From assembly GCF_963678635.1 (NCBI RefSeq), contig NC_087062.1, forward strand, positions 52,152,473 to 52,216,472: a stretch of 64,000 bases of DNA, written 5' to 3'. Origin of the DNA: Symsagittifera roscoffensis. Lineage: Eukaryota > Xenacoelomorpha > Acoela > Convolutidae. Numbering within the stretch: position 1 is the first letter of the stretch; each line of letters starts with the position of its first letter. This document shows, in pieces, positions 1 to 13,714 of the stretch. The notes below the pieces were generated by a model. It saw nothing but the letters and a program-made list of their open reading frames with translations. It had not been told where the DNA came from and ran no database searches. A program made the translations under genes and the position numbers.

Positions 1-1690
1 TCAGGATTCAATTGTACTACATTGTGGCTATTTTCTGATTCACATGGGACTGCGGTATCCCAAAAATATGTTCGTCTTGAAAGTGTGTCAACAAAATGTA
101 CTTTAATTTTATAAAAGATAGGGGTTCTTTTATAGCATCTTTTATCTTCAAAAACATATAGTGGTGATACTTTTTTGGTACAAGTATAAAACCATAAAAT
201 ATTTCCTTCGTAGTCTAAAAAATTTGATCTATTTCCTGATAATAAATATCCTGCGTAGGGTATTTTTAATACTGCTAGTGCAAGTGATTGTAGGATTTGT
301 GTCCGTTCTAATTCGCATAGTTGGTGAAGTGTTTCTAATTCAGAGAGTGACATTTCCTGAAAAATTCGACTAATTGTGTAGTCTAATTTCATATCTAAGT
401 GAATATCGTAGTGGATATTACCAAAATAAGAATTATTCATTAGTGATAGTTCTTGTAAACGTGTGCTTCTAGTGTCATGTGGCTTTAGATGTCCACCAGG
501 TTGACCATTACTTTTTTGAAAATTGACTGGTATATATGATGTTCCTTCATTTAGAGGATGACCTGTGGCATAAGGGTCAATTTTTATTTTTCCAGTGGCC
601 ATGTCGAAACCTTTTTCGTATTCAACTAAGATTTCAGAATATTGTGTTTTGTGAAGTGGATTTCTGTATTTGCATGCGAGTTCTGTTTCTTGATATATTT
701 GAAAACTTGTCAATTTATTTTCTATATTGTGGATGTTTCGAAAATCAGTACTTTGTTTTTGTGATGGATTTTCTTGTTCATATGGAATTGATTGTATAAA
801 GTATTTTTTGTGAAACTTTATCATTCGAGCGTGTATTTTTGCTACTTGAAATGTTGTACATGTATCTTCGGGAAACCAAACAATTGTTGATTGTGTTCGT
901 GTTGTAGGGTCACAATAACCTTGATCGTTTTTACAAGGTAATCTAATTCCTTGATAGATCATTGTGTTGTCAGATAAATCTCGTGTGAGTTGTATTTTTT
1001 CGAGTTGTATTTTCCAATCGAAAAACATTATTTCTTGATATCCTCTATTTTTTGTGTCTGCTTTGCAGTTTGATGGATTATTTATACCAATTTGTGGTAT
1101 CCAGTGCTTATCGTGTATGTCATTAGTTAATCTTCCGTGTGCGCCGTTGTATGGGTATTTTTCATCTAGTTTTATATGTCCTTGATATCTTTCAAGTTCT
1201 GCTTGATGTACAGAATCGGCAAAGGCTTGGAAATATACTAATTTTCTGTCGGTGTTTTTATTTTTTGTGATATTTAGTCTGAGTAACTCGTTTTTACAAT
1301 CGTCGGGGTTTAGATGAAAAAGTCGTTCTATATTACTTTGGTTGAATGATTCGTGGTCAAGTCGGTTTTTATTTCCGTTTGAGATTTGTGAACAATGTAC
1401 TTTCTTTCGGAAAATGTTGCTGTAATATTATATCCTATAACTGTTGTCGCTCGGGCTTTTGAATAGAGTGTCGCTATTACATTTGTAGTTTCTAAAGCTT
1501 GTGGTTCTGTTTCGCATTGTGATACTTGATTTATTGCATATTTGTGTAGTGTTTTTTGTTCATTTTCTTCACAATCGTAGTGTGTTACTAATAAGTCCTG
1601 GGGTCCTCTGCGGGGAGAAGGATTTGTGTTCTGATCGGAGATTATTAGAAAAAGGAGTTGGAGAAGTATCAATATTTTTAGAATATACAT
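1..1690 (-). pseudogene. Envelope-like ORF, copy A, frameshifted and cut by window edge
   Basis: Starts with the same signal peptide layout as copy-B env. A one-base deletion in a T run near 1400 (ctttc for cttttc on the plus strand) shifts the frame after about 96 codons. The downstream frame then stays largely open to the window start, which corresponds to the last few codons of copy-B env. It therefore appears to have been disabled by a single early lesion. Confidence 0.8.
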
Positions 1691-2818
1691 GTGTATGATA
1701 ATCCTGAGTATGGGTTATAAAATGTGATGTAACCAATTGTCTTTTTGGTATATCTGTCGTATTTATATATTACTTCAGTTGTTATAAATGGTGGTGGTAG
1801 CGATTGAGCTGTTATATTGGGTGGGTTTAATGGGTAAGGATGTTGAGAAATGTTGTTAAGTTTAACCGTGATTTCAAATTTTAATTGTAGACTATTTTGT
1901 TGGAGTAAATGGATGTTATGGTCACGAATGTCTTCGTGGATGTCTTGTCTATACTTTTGTCTATGGAGTGCCCAGTTGTGGAGTCAGTTATTTTCTGGAT
2001 GTTGTCCAAATAATGTTGGGGGTGCTGTGAACGTGTTCCAATCTAATCTTAAAGGGATATTTGTTGATGATTGTTCTCGATATCTAGCGTCGAGTTTATT
2101 TGGAAAATTCAGGGGGAAAGGCGTCGGTGAAATCTGGCTGATTGATGGTGTTGACGGTAGTGATAATGTTTCTGGTAGTGATGATGATGTTGTTGTATCC
2201 GTAGAAATATCTATTGGGTCGTTTATTAAATTTGGTTCACCTTGTGTGAATGACTGTGTTGTCCAATATGGTAGTCGTGATGTTTGGTTTGGGGTGTTAA
2301 AGGGATTGTCACGTATTTGTTCGGATGTTGGTGTTGAACCTAAGTAATCTGAGGGTATACTTGAGGTGCTACGTTGTGAAAGAAGTGTAGGGGTTTCCAG
2401 TAATATGCTAATTGGGTTTTCTGTAGTACTTGGTGATGGGGATTGTGGTATATCAAAATGAACTCGGGGGGTTTGAAAATTTCTATTTCGTCGTGGATGT
2501 ATAATTTGTCTATTTATTTCAACTGTATTTTGGTTTTGACTAATATTTCTTATTCTATTTAATTCTTGTGGTAGTGTTGGGTACAAGTTATATGTTGGTT
2601 CACTTAGGGGTGCCTGTCGCTGAACCGGTTCTAGTGGTTCAGATAAGCGAGCGTGTCGTTCTTCAAAAGTATATGGGTTATCTTGGAAAGAAATTCGTGT
2701 AGATGTCTGGAGTTTTGGGTAGTTGTAGGTGGTGTCGGGTTTTCTTGGGATGATGTCGGTGAAGACTGACTGTGTGATTGTTGGTTAGCAATTTTTGAGG
2801 GTTTTTTATTGATTTCTT
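1678..2818 (-). pseudogene. ORF-P, copy A, frameshifted
   Basis: Clear homologue of the copy-B ORF-P. It is readable over about 200 codons (1984-2586), again with no ATG (that stretch opens at a TTG). An indel near 2720 and a stop near 1984 break the frame. The last part again overlaps the envelope start. At the junction with the 62-residue ORF the relative frame differs from copy B, so a direct readthrough link between the two ORFs is not conserved. Confidence 0.5.
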
Positions 2819-3007
2819 TTAGTGAAAAAATTTATGTTTATTGTAGTATTCTTCTAGAAAAAGAATTAAAAGGATTGTTGCTAAGGCGAATGTTATGACT
2901 GCCTTCTTTATACATTTGCATATTGTCAAGATGAGGGATGATAAAAATGTTATGAAAATTACAAATAAAAAAAAAATATCTGTTCTACTAAAAATGGTTC
3001 GTATCAT
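2819..3007 (-). CDS. Two-pass small membrane ORF (62 aa), copy A
   Basis: Same length and topology as the copy-B 62-residue ORF, intact start and stop. The differences (Phe/Leu, Val/Ile, Leu/Phe, Leu/Ile, and FF for PS near the end) keep the hydrophobic pattern. It is intact in an otherwise broken copy. Confidence 0.5.
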   Translation of the reverse strand: MIRTIFSRTDIFFLFVIFITFLSSLILTICKCIKKAVITFALATILLILFLEEYYNKHKFFH

Positions 3008-3094
3008 TTAAATAAGTTTTGGGTTTTCGTACCTGTGGATATGGTCAATGGCTTTTGAAAGTTGGAGATATAGTTCGAATATGGAATAGAAAAT

Positions 3095-3235
3095 TTAAAA
3101 AATATTGCAAAAAATGATTAAGATTATTACAAAAGCTTCAAAGGTATCAAAAAGAAATATGAATAAAAGTTTAAATATTGTTAAAAAGTTTATGAAAATG
3201 TTGAGAATTATGTTGACTGATCGAGAGAAGAGCAT
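3095..3235 (-). pseudogene. Small hydrophobic ORF, copy A (46 aa remnant)
   Basis: Begins MLFS like the copy-B 76-residue ORF and keeps the IILIIFCNIF core, then ends at a TAA (3095-3097). The remainder of the region up to the next ORF's ATG at 3007 is no longer in frame. Confidence 0.4.
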
Positions 3236-3808
3236 TTAAGAAATGGCTTCTTGATCGACTATTTTTGTTGTTTGCGGCAATTTTCAAGTGTGGTCGATTT
3301 ATTTATAAGTTTTTTGACAAGTGGGTTGAGTTTTGTGAAAAATTGTTTGGGGCGAATGTTATGGTGTTTGGGAGGTCTTCTTTTACTTTATTTTTATTTG
3401 TCAAGTGATCTGGGGTATTTTTGAGTTTTTTATACTTTAGGCTAACTTTATATGGTCGTTCTTTTACTTTAGGCTAATTTAACATTTTTGTTTGGGGGGT
3501 TTTTGAGGTCTGAGTTGGGAAAATATTGTTGATCTTTGCGTTATTAGATAAGGGAGGGTTATGATATTATGGTGGTATTTATTTTAGTTGTCAAGTTGGA
3601 GTGGTTTGCTTATTTTTGACCTGGAGGTTGTAAAGTTATAGTTATAGATATGCCTGGAGTTTATTATCTTTCGTCTAATTGGTTTGTGTTAGAGTTATAG
3701 AAGGTGACGGATTGAATGAATCAGAATCGTTGCGTGCTTGTCAGCATGTTATTTTGAAAAATGAAAGTTTAAAATGTTTCAGAGGTGTAAAGATTATTAA
3801 TTTTAAAA
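3236..3808 (-). other. Non-coding spacer between gag-pol and small ORFs, copy A
   Basis: Equivalent of 22083-22682, including the duplicated actttaggctaa motif (3434-3445 and 3466-3477). No ORF is supported. Confidence 0.45.
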
Positions 3809-6800
3809 TTAAAGCTGTTTTTGAAATTCAACTTTCTTTAATATTTTAGATTGTGGAATGAATGTTTTGTAGTTTTTGCGTGGTTGATTTCTAAGTCGTG
3901 ATGACTCTCTATGTTCTGATTTCTCGACTTGTTCTTGGGGTATAATTTTTTCTGTCATTTTTCTATTTTTTCTTTCTTTTTGAGGTATGTTTTGATCTAG
4001 CTTTTTTGTATTGTTTTTGGTTGTAGTTAATTTTTTATTTTGTTTTTCGAGGTGAATGTCATTTTGTTCTTTTATTTCATTTTCCGTATGTGGGTGATTT
4101 TGATTAACTTTTAAACCTGTGAAAGAATATAATTGAGTTAGTTCGCGTAGTGCGTATTCTTTTGGGTAATAAGGTAGTAGATTGTTTCGATGTTGAACAA
4201 TTTCTTTTTGGTCTGAATCGGTGATTTTATATGTTACGTCAGTGGGTTTGGCGATTCTTTGGTATGGACTTTTACGAAGGGGTTGTAATTTTTTAGAATT
4301 TCCTTTTTGAGTATTTAAATTAGGTATTAAGACAAATGTTCCAATTTTTAAATCGGAGGCTGGTGTAAAACGTGAATTTATTTGTTCATTAATGTTTTGC
4401 CTTTGTAACAACTTTTTTGTTACTTTTGGTAAATTTCATTGTGTTTTTTATTTCTTTTTAAAATCCATTCGGTGTGTGTACCGGAGGCTAATTTAAGGAT
4501 TTGTGGGTGATGAAAATGATCTTCATCATGTGTGTGTAAAGGTAGGTTATAACAAATTGAGTCTTTATTCGGTTGACAATAACTTTGTGCATTTTTATGA
4601 GAGTTTGCTGTAAACATAATTGGTTTACGTGGCTTTTGGTTAAAAACCATTTCATATGGTGAAATTCCTAGAGTTGTCGTGATTTGTGAATTATATGCTA
4701 AGGGAAATAATTTTACATCTGCTGACCATTCGGTGTATCTTGTATCATTTCCATTTATGATACATCTAAGATATTCTTGTAGTGAACGGTTCATACCTTC
4801 GACTAAGCCGTTTGTCCAAGGTGCATGAAATGTACGTGGTTTGTGCTTAATGTTATATAAATGACATAGTGTGATGATTTCATTATTTATGAATTCTGTA
4901 CCGTTGTCTGTAACTAATATTTCGGGTAATCCGAACTTGGCTATCCAGTGTTCATAAAGTGTTGTGTAAGCGTAATAAGCGTTACAATGTGGTACTGGGT
5001 TAAGTGCTACATAATGTGTAAATGCGTCAACAATTACAATAATGTAGGAGTTTCCTTCAGATTATGGTGAAATTGGTCCTTTTGTATCGAATGAGATACG
5101 ATGGTTAAAATAAAAACTTTGTCCTTTAAAATCTTGTTTTTGTGCTATTTGTTTTTGATTTGGATAAGGTTTATTTAGCTGACATACTATACAATAATTG
5201 CATAGTACTTTTAATTTTGTATAAAATTTGAATATGTTTTCTCTGATCCAGAGTGTCCTTTAATGTTTTGTGTATGTGAAATGTTAAAAGCTATGAGAAT
5301 CATACTCTAAGGTAGACAGGGAACTGTAGATTCATTTAATTGATATTCTAGAAGGTCTGTGTTTTCACTAATTGTTGTATTATTAAATTTTCGAAAATAT
5401 CGGAGGAGTGTTTTATTTCCTAAAATTGTGGTATCTGCCTTTACGGGTTTAGTTTTATATTTATGCTATGATTTTAGTTGTCTAATTACTGGGTGAAGAT
5501 TTTGATATTGTTTCAGGGTATTAATTGTAATTTTATCTGTTGGGGGGAGAAAAATGTTTTCAATTTCTAATTTAGATAAAGGAATTGTGTCAAGTGGGTC
5601 ATGGAGGTCAAAAACTTGATTTATCGTGTATTTTGAATCTTTTGTTTGTGGTTCTGATAAATTTATTTTATCAGTTAAATTTTTTTTTTTCAATTAACGG
5701 AAAAAGGTCTTTTTTATGCGAGTGTTGTTTTACTCGTTTTTGTTGGGTGTTATTTTTTATCCATTGTGAGTATGGAATTGGTTTGAAAGTTGATGTTCCA
5801 AGTAGATCAACTTCGTAGTGGTTATCTTGGCAATCTAAGTAAAGTGGGAAGTGTTGTAGGTTATTTATCTGTGATTGTTCAATGTCGGTTTTTACTGCAT
5901 ATTTGCATTCTAGTCGGGGTGATGTTTCGTTTTCTGCAAGGTAAAATTTTATATTTTTGGGTATTTCAACTGTAGTTTTTCGTGTAAGTAATTCAGGTGG
6001 TGTATTTCGACTTAATGTGTCTGGTAATGCAATATTCTTTCCTGCTGTCCAGACTATATGTAAATTTGGAAATTTCATTAGAATTAATTGAAATCTATAA
6101 ACTCGGTGATTTGGATTTGACTTCTGTGTAAAGAGAAAAATGATTGGTTTATGATCTGTGAATAGAACTGTTGGATGTTTTGATCCAAGTATCAGAAATT
6201 CATATTCTGTAAGTGTATAAATTATAGCTGTACATTCTCTCATTAAGGTTGAGAGTCGTAGCTCTGCTTGAGTGAATAATCGAGAATTTGCTGATATAAG
6301 GTTCATTTTATTTGTACCATTGTGTGATTGTAATAATGCTGCGCCGATGCCAAAATTTGAAGCATCGCACATTGCATAGAATGGTTGATTTGGATCTGAA
6401 ATTGTGTTTGAAATTTGTTCAGTTAGAAGTTTTTTGATTTCTTCAAATCGTGTTTGATGTTCAGTATTCCATTCAAAATTATTTTGTTGTCTGAGGATAT
6501 TATAGAATGGTCTTAAATATAATTGCATTTTATAAACGTATTTGCTTAAGAAATTTAACATTCCAAGGAATTCTTGGATTTTTTTTTGTTTGTTGGTGGT
6601 TGAAGTTTTTGAATAGCATCAATGCGTAATTTTAATGGAGTGATTGTTTTTCTTTCTATATTATGTCCTAAAAATTTAACTCGTGTTAAAAAGAAGTGTG
6701 ATTTATTGGGGGCGGCCTTCAGATTTTCGTTCTGAAGTATTTTATGATAGTGTTCTAAAACTGTAAACATTTCTTCTTTTGTCTTTGATTGCATAAAAAC

Positions 6801-9800
6801 ATCGTCTAAATAGGTGATTGCGTTTTTCTTAAGTATTAGTGGTCTAAAAATTTTACTCATAAAAGCTGAAAATGCTGCTGGTCCTATGGATATTCCATAG
6901 AATAGGCGGTTGAATTCATATTGTTGATTTCCAATAACAAATTTTGTTAAACGTCGTGATTGTTCATCTAGTGGCATTTGATTGTATGCACTATTCATGT
7001 CTGCGGTTGTAAAGTATTTTCCGTTTATTTTTGTTAAAATAACTTGTATTGGTTCAATAGGCCAATTGCATTTTGATTCGTCTATTAGTGAATTGAGATA
7101 TCTAGCGTCTAAAACTAGTTTTAATGATTCTCCATTTGCTAGGATGATAACAGGGTTAATAAGTGTGTTACCTTTTGGTTGTTCTTCTTTGTTTAACGGT
7201 GAGATAATTTTGTATTGCTCTAAAATATCGAGTAATCTATTTACTTTATCGTGTACATGAATTGGTAGTTTACTTGCTCTTTGTTGTTTGAAAACTGCGT
7301 CAGGTTTTAACGGGAGATGTAGTGATGAACTGATTTTTCCAACATCAAATTTTGATGTTGCATAGACTGATGAATATTTTATTAGCTGTTTGGCTAACTT
7401 ATCAAATTCGTCTTGTGTTATTTGTGAATGTTGGAAGTTAAACATTGTTAAAAACTTCTGTTGATCTTCTGTATAGTTGGTTATGTTGAATATAGGTTTG
7501 AAATATGGAGTTTTTGTGAAATAATCTGTATTTCTTTTTTCATTACTTATTATATTATTTATGGATAGTTCTTCGTTAAGAATTGTGGATTGACAAATAT
7601 CTAATAATTGGAGTATATTATTTACACGGTAAGCTTTTTCATGTACGGGTGATATTGTAGCGTTTGTTTCGCAATATCCTAAAAGTCCTAAGAGTAATGT
7701 TACTTGATACGGTGTATTGTTATATACATGTAACGAAATGATGTCTGAATTCGTATTTTTCAAATACTTTATGGATGAAATCGTGATTTTGAAAAACTTA
7801 TGTATAGGTTTGAATTCAAAGTCTGACATAAAAAGTTGTTGTTTATTTTGATTTTTATCATATTGGTGAACTTGTTTTATTGAAAAGTTATATATATTTC
7901 CTGAGAGTGGTTTCAAGTGTTTCCGTTGTTGGTTATAAACTGGATAAAATTTTGAAAAGAATGGTGGTTGTTTATTTAATCTTTGAAAAAATGTAAGAGC
8001 TGTATTTTTTGTTTTTGTGTACTTATCTTTGATTAGTATTTTACTATTCAAGATGTTGATTGTTGGTATATATTTCGAGATAAATGGTATGCCAATGATA
8101 TTGTGTTTAATATCTGTGATATAAAATATTTGTTTAAATGGCTTGTTTAGAATTTTATTTTGCTCCACTGTTCTTGTGGGGAGAAGAAATAATTGAACTT
8201 TTCCATAGTTTACTAATCCTTGTGCTGTCGCTAGTTTACTAGATGTTGCAAGAGGCGTTAATTTTGGGTGTAATGTTTTGATTTCATTCCATGTGGGAAT
8301 GTTAGTTATGTTAGATTCTGCTCCTGAATCAATTAAAAAATCAATTTCAAGATCTGGTGGTTGAAATTCTTTGTTTCTTGGACTTTCTAAAAGAAATGGT
8401 ATTGTCCAAATTTTTTTTTTGGGTTGTTCTTTTTGTACATTTTGGTAGATTGATTTGTATTTAAGCATTTTGTTTTGTCATTTTCATTTGGTTTATTTAC
8501 GGTGTTGATTTTGTTTACTTCTTGTGCCGTTTGTGTAGTATTGATGGGTTCAATATAATAATTGTGAAGAAGTTCCAATTGATTTTCATATATATGTGAT
8601 GTAAAAGGTTTTTCATATATAATAGGTTCGTAGTCGTTTTTGACTGCTATCATGTTTATGGAGATAGTGTTTTCTGTATCAATTTCTGTGTCTGATGATC
8701 AACAGTTTATTTGATTTAGTTGTAGTTCGTTATTTCCTGTGTCATCAATACCTGGGGGGTCTGATGTTGTTTCTTCATTTGATTGCACTTGATTAATATG
8801 TCTTTGATGTTTGGGTGTACTACTTCTGTAGCGATGTTTAGAATTATTATAATGGTTATTATTTCTATGTGGTGATTGAGAATAATTTCTATATCGATTA
8901 TTGTAACATGAATTTCGATTTTGTGAATTATTTTGTGATCTGTTTTGATAATTGTCGTTTGATCTGTGATAGTTTGATCTGTTATATGAGTTTTTTCTTG
9001 ATCAATTGTTCGGGTAGTTCTGATTTCGATTGTTCGAATATCTTCTGTTTCGATTATTTGAATAGTTTCTGTTTCTGTTATATGATGAGTTTCGTGATTG
9101 ATTGTTTGGATAGTATTTGTTTCTTGTGTTTGATTGGGAGTTGGATCTAGAAACAAATTGTGTTGTATTTGAATTTGATCTCGAGTAGTTATTTTGACTA
9201 TTTGGTCGATTATAATGATTTTGTGAAGAATTCTGTGTATTTCTTCGTTCTGGTGATTTTCCTCTATAACTTGAGTTATGTGGTGATTGATTTCTCGTGT
9301 AACTGGTGTTGTTCGGAAGTGGTTTTCCTGAACTGTTGTTACTGTATACATTTTTGTTCGGTAGATTTTGATCTTTCTTCATGTTTTGATAGAATGATTT
9401 ATTTGGTTCTTTATATTTTTGAGGTTTGTTTTGGTTATCCTGTTGCTTTTGTCTGCATTCGGATATACTATGTCCGTATCGTCGGCAATAATTACACCAT
9501 TTTTTGAAAGATGGTTTGCCTTTAAAATTTGGGTGTTTTTCATAAATATTTAGTATTTCTGTGATTTTTTCAACTAGGTCTGTATCTGATTCCTGTATGT
9601 TATTGATAATTGTAGTGTTAGTTTCGATTCGATTAACATACTGTAGTTTTAGATTTTCTGTTTCTTCAAGTTTCATTGTGATTTCCGCTTGCTCTAGTTT
9701 GTCTAATAGTTTTCGAAAATCTAAATTGGGTTCTCGAATTGAGGAAGGATGATATGCTCTCTTTTTTATTGCTATTTTCCTTAATTGAGGTGTTAAGGTC

Positions 9801-12025
9801 ATCATTACAATTTCTGTAATTTTTGTGTTTTTATAGTCATGTGTATTTAATGAATATGCTTTTCGAACTAGTGTTTTGATGCGTACTGCTAATTGTTTGA
9901 TGGTTTCATTTGGTAATCTGCGAATTTCATTGCATAAAACTCTTTGGTGTTGTTTATTTCTTTCGGAGTCAAACATTTTTGAAAATTCTTGTGTAAATCT
10001 TTTCCAATTTGATTTTATTTCTATAGGTAATAATGAAAACCATTTTTGGGCTGAGCCATTTAAGGTTGTTTGTATCAACGCTGTGCGTCGATGTATCCAA
10101 TTTTGATGTAGTGGTGTATTAATTGATTCAGGTCATATATTTAAAATTAAATTTGCTGTTACTTCATTTAAATAATCTTCTACAGAATATTCAGGGTCTG
10201 TTCCTGTGAATACCATTAGTGGTTTATTTGATGTTATTGATGATCCACCCATAAGGTATGGATTCATTGTCATCTGTAGTGATTCTGCGGCATTTGGCAT
10301 TTGTGAAAAATTTGAAAGTTGATTTTTTGTTATTTCGTGTTGTTGAAGGTAATATGGGAGTGGTATTTCATTTTGCATTTGAGTTGGTTGATACGAGTGT
10401 GTGATCATTGGGTTTTGTGGTTGAATTGGTTGAAAAGATTGTGTATTAGTTGGATTTTGCATTTGTATTGGTTGTTGATTTTGTGTATCTGTTGGATTTG
10501 GAGAAAAAATTCTATAATATGTATAAGGTTTTTGCACTCCTTGTCCGCGATATTCTTGGGTATACGGTGCAAAAATATCTGGTTGTAAATAATCATCATC
10601 AGATGATATGTAATCCGTATGATGAAGTGTTTGCTTTTTATTTTTATTTTGTTGAAAGAATGGGTAATTTTCACTACGATCCTGTGGAGGATGTGAATTA
10701 GTTCGAAAATTTACTGAGTTGGTTGTTGTCATTGGGTTATCCCAATATTGAGAATTTACATGATTATTATTAGTTTTTCGTGGGGGATAGTTTGTTTTTG
10801 ACGAAAGTGCGTAATTATAATTGTGTTCTGCAAAGGTGTTTCTTGTGAACGTTCTTCGTGTTTTTGACGGTACTGTCATAGGTCTATATGTGTGATAATC
10901 CATATGTGAATATTTTGGAGCAACTGAAGGTTTAACGGTTGATTGTAAGGTTACTTGTGCTAGTGAAGTGTTTGTATTTTTTGGTGTTGTTAAATTTGGA
11001 CGTATCGGTGAAATACTTTGTTGTGTAGTTGTTGTTGTTTGGACGATTTCTTCATTTATGAAGTGTGATGGTGTTTGGACATCTTGTTGTGTAAGATTCT
11101 TAGTTCCATTAAGGTTTTCATTGTGTATGACGGTCGAATTTAAACTGTTATTTCGCGTATCAGGTAAAAATGTATTGTAGTTTAATGGTGTTGCATCAAT
11201 AGTCAGTGGTACTACTCTCACATAATCTCTTTGATAAGATATTGTACTTATTGCTTGCTTTGAGATTGATTGTGGGATATTTATAAATGCATGATGAGAC
11301 CATTCAGGGTCCCAAACGTAGTCTGACTGTTCTGTGATAGCAGTATCATCGTTTGGATTTTGAGGTCTGAAATTTTTTCTTGCTTGTGAAATTAAGTCTA
11401 TATTATGTGTGAAATAATCTATTGTAAACCATGCCAAAATTTTTTGTAAGTCATGTTTTGTGTGTTGTGAAACTTCGTCTTTAGTGAAATTTTCTTTTAT
11501 TATATGTAGAAAAGTTGAAAATAATGTGATTTCTTGTCGTACTTTTGTATGTTTTGAATTTTCAGTTGGTGCGATACTTTGAAATTCTGTTTTTTCTAAT
11601 ATTGAAATATAGCTATATATTATTGCAAAAACTTCGTTAGTAAATATGGAGTTTGCTCTTTGTGAGTTATGATATTGTATGCTTTTAATATATTCTAAGA
11701 ATATTTTTGAAAATTCTAATTCAAGATCGTCTGTTTGAATTACATATTTGCGATGATTCGGATTTGGTGTGCTGAATTCTATGGTGTAGATTCCGTATTG
11801 TTGTGTTAAATTACATATATCTTTCAGATAATGTGCAATAACTTGTCTTTTGATTTTTACATCTGGGAATTCTGCTTTGCATGGGCTGATTCCGGGTTCA
11901 AACAAATTTAGGAGTAAATTCTTGCAAAAGTCATGCTGCCCTCTATTATCGGGTGCATCTATGAGGAAGGGGTAAACCTCTTCGTCATCTGGACTTTCGT
12001 CACTTTGAGTGTGGCTGTGGCTCAT
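3809..12025 (-). pseudogene. Gag-pol of copy A, broken
   Basis: Colinear with the copy-B polyprotein but interrupted. Gag is open from 12025 to 10133, where a Gly codon has become TGA (at about codon 629). It stays in frame to 9002, where an Arg codon reads TGA. Frameshifts follow at a long T run near 8411, at T runs near 6580 and 5690, and near 4411. A deletion of about 28 bases near 5210 removes part of the integrase zinc region, and a TAA replaces a Ser codon near 5066. YLDDVF, DSGAE and the RNase H CDASNFG motif can still be read in the fragments 6555-8468 and 5671-6561. It cannot encode a working polyprotein. Confidence 0.92.
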
Positions 12026-12080
12026 TTTTTCGTTTAATGACTGTTAATATATAACTATCGATGTGTCTAATTGGTTGATT

Positions 12081-12467
12081 TCAATTATTCAAGTGTACTG
12101 GTTTGTGTTTATATTGCTTTTTTGTTCTTCTTTTTCCTCTTTTTGATGAATTTGAAGTTGTTTCTGAGTCGGAAAAAAATAATTGGTCGTGAATGGGACA
12201 ATTTTTATCAATCGATTCTTTTAACTTATAGAGTTCATCTAAATTGCTGGCTTCTGATTCTGAAAATGCGTTTCTATTTTTTGAAAGTCTTTTTCGTGGG
12301 ATTTGTCTTTGTTTGTTTATGATTTTTCTTTTTATTGTTAGTCGTTTTGTTCTAATATATCCAACTGTTTGTGTATGAGGTGTGATTACAAGATCGTATT
12401 TTTTGTTATCTATTTCACAGTTGTGTAAAACGATTGTTTGTTTATTTCCTAGATTTTTGAATGGCAT
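12081..12467 (-). CDS. ORF0, copy A (128 aa, C-terminally shortened)
   Basis: Aligns from the first residue with copy-B ORF0: same basic stretch, same LDELYKLKESID motif, same second basic patch. It stops 56 bases before the gag start instead of overlapping it, because of a stop shortly after the conserved KPVHL. The frame is otherwise intact over 128 codons while the neighbouring pol is broken, which fits past selection on this ORF but does not prove it. Confidence 0.5.
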   Translation of the reverse strand: MPFKNLGNKQTIVLHNCEIDNKKYDLVITPHTQTVGYIRTKRLTIKRKIINKQRQIPRKRLSKNRNAFSESEASNLDELYKLKESIDKNCPIHDQLFFSDSETTSNSSKRGKRRTKKQYKHKPVHLNN

Positions 12468-13393
12468 AAGGTTTAGGATGAGGGATTCAAAAAGTTGTTA
12501 GATGATGTCTACTTCCTTAAACTGTTAGTCCTTACGATTTTTTGGTTAGCTTAACCTGGGTCTATTTGTTCAGGGTTGGAGAGAAAGGTATATCGATTCC
12601 GAAGAAAGATTTTTTACTTTCTCGTGGCTAAGATAAGCTAAGTTGTTAACTTACTTAATCTTACTTAGGGGTAATGATTGTGTTCAAGGCTTGGAGAATA
12701 GTAAATCGATCCACAAGGTTCAGGTATAATTAGAACGCGAGTAGTTCGTTAGATACTAATTTAAACTTACTAAGTCTAAGATTTATCCTGGGTCTGGTAA
12801 GAGGAGGGTTCAAGTGAAAGATGAATAACCGAAGTTCTTCACTGTTTATACTAATTTGAATGGTTAGTTTTGTTGAAAAATTTCTATTAGTCTTGGGTTT
12901 TTTGGAAGGATTGGATAGTCATCGACGTTTGAGGTTGTTAGACACTTGCTAAGTGGGTGGGGGAGAACAAAATTTTTCTTTTTGATCCAAGGATAGGCCT
13001 TGATGATCAGGTTTTAAATTTAGTGAAATAGAAAATTAATTAAGATCCAGGGATAAGCCTTGATGATCTGATTTTTTAAAATTAAGTGAATTTAAGTTTA
13101 AAATGGTTTAAATTTATTTTAAAAAGATTTAGTTTTTTAATGGTATTAGTGAGCTTATGATTGCTGTTATGTTTAGGTGATGAAGCTGGGACAACAGATG
13201 ATTTTATGATTACTAACAATTTATTGTCATGCTACTAATTTTTATTTTGATTTTCAATAAATATTTTTCAAACATGTTTTATATAAGACTGCAGAATTTA
13301 AGAAAACGATTTGAGATCTTTTTATGAATCGTTATTGTATATTAATAAATTTGTTTAGCGCCTGAAATGATTGTGAAGATTGACTTCAAGATT
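12468..13393 (-). other. Untranslated leader of copy A
   Basis: Homologous to 31348-32278, with many small differences. It keeps the two spaced gatcc...gatgatc hairpin motifs at 12984-13008 and 13044-13068. No coding region is supported. Confidence 0.5.
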
Positions 13394-13627
13394 TTATGTT
13401 TGCAAATAAAAATCTAAATTCATTGCTAATAAGATTCTAAATATAAAAGTTTGTGTTGGCTTTTGCCGTACTATCATATAACTATATGGTAAGTTTCTAC
13501 TTTGTCGTATGTCGTCTCTTGTTCGAGGTCTTCTTACGATTCCGGGTAGTTCTGTTATCGTTCGGAATATCGGCTCTGATCTATTGAGTCGTAGACACAT
13601 TTCGATTAAGTTATCGTCGTATAACAT
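13394..13627 (-). CDS. Conserved 77-codon leader ORF, copy A
   Basis: Homologue of the copy-B leader ORF, same start and stop position and same length. It stays open although the gag-pol and env of this copy carry stops and frameshifts. With only about eight substitutions this may be chance, since the ORF is short. Function unknown. Confidence 0.35.
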   Translation of the reverse strand: MLYDDNLIEMCLRLNRSEPIFRTITELPGIVRRPRTRDDIRQSRNLPYSYMIVRQKPTQTFIFRILLAMNLDFYLQT

Positions 13628-13700
13628 TTTAAAAATAATTTGTCTAAATTCTAATCTATTTTTGGTTAATTCTAAGCTATTAAGGTTTTATTCGAGACTT

Positions 13701-13712
13701 ATGGTCGCACCA
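13701..13712 (-). promoter_or_regulatory. Primer-binding site, copy A
   Basis: Identical 12-base TGG-initial site two bases inside the copy-A LTR, at the same position as in copy B. Bases further inside differ between the copies while this stretch is conserved. Confidence 0.7.
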
Positions 13713-13714
13713 GA

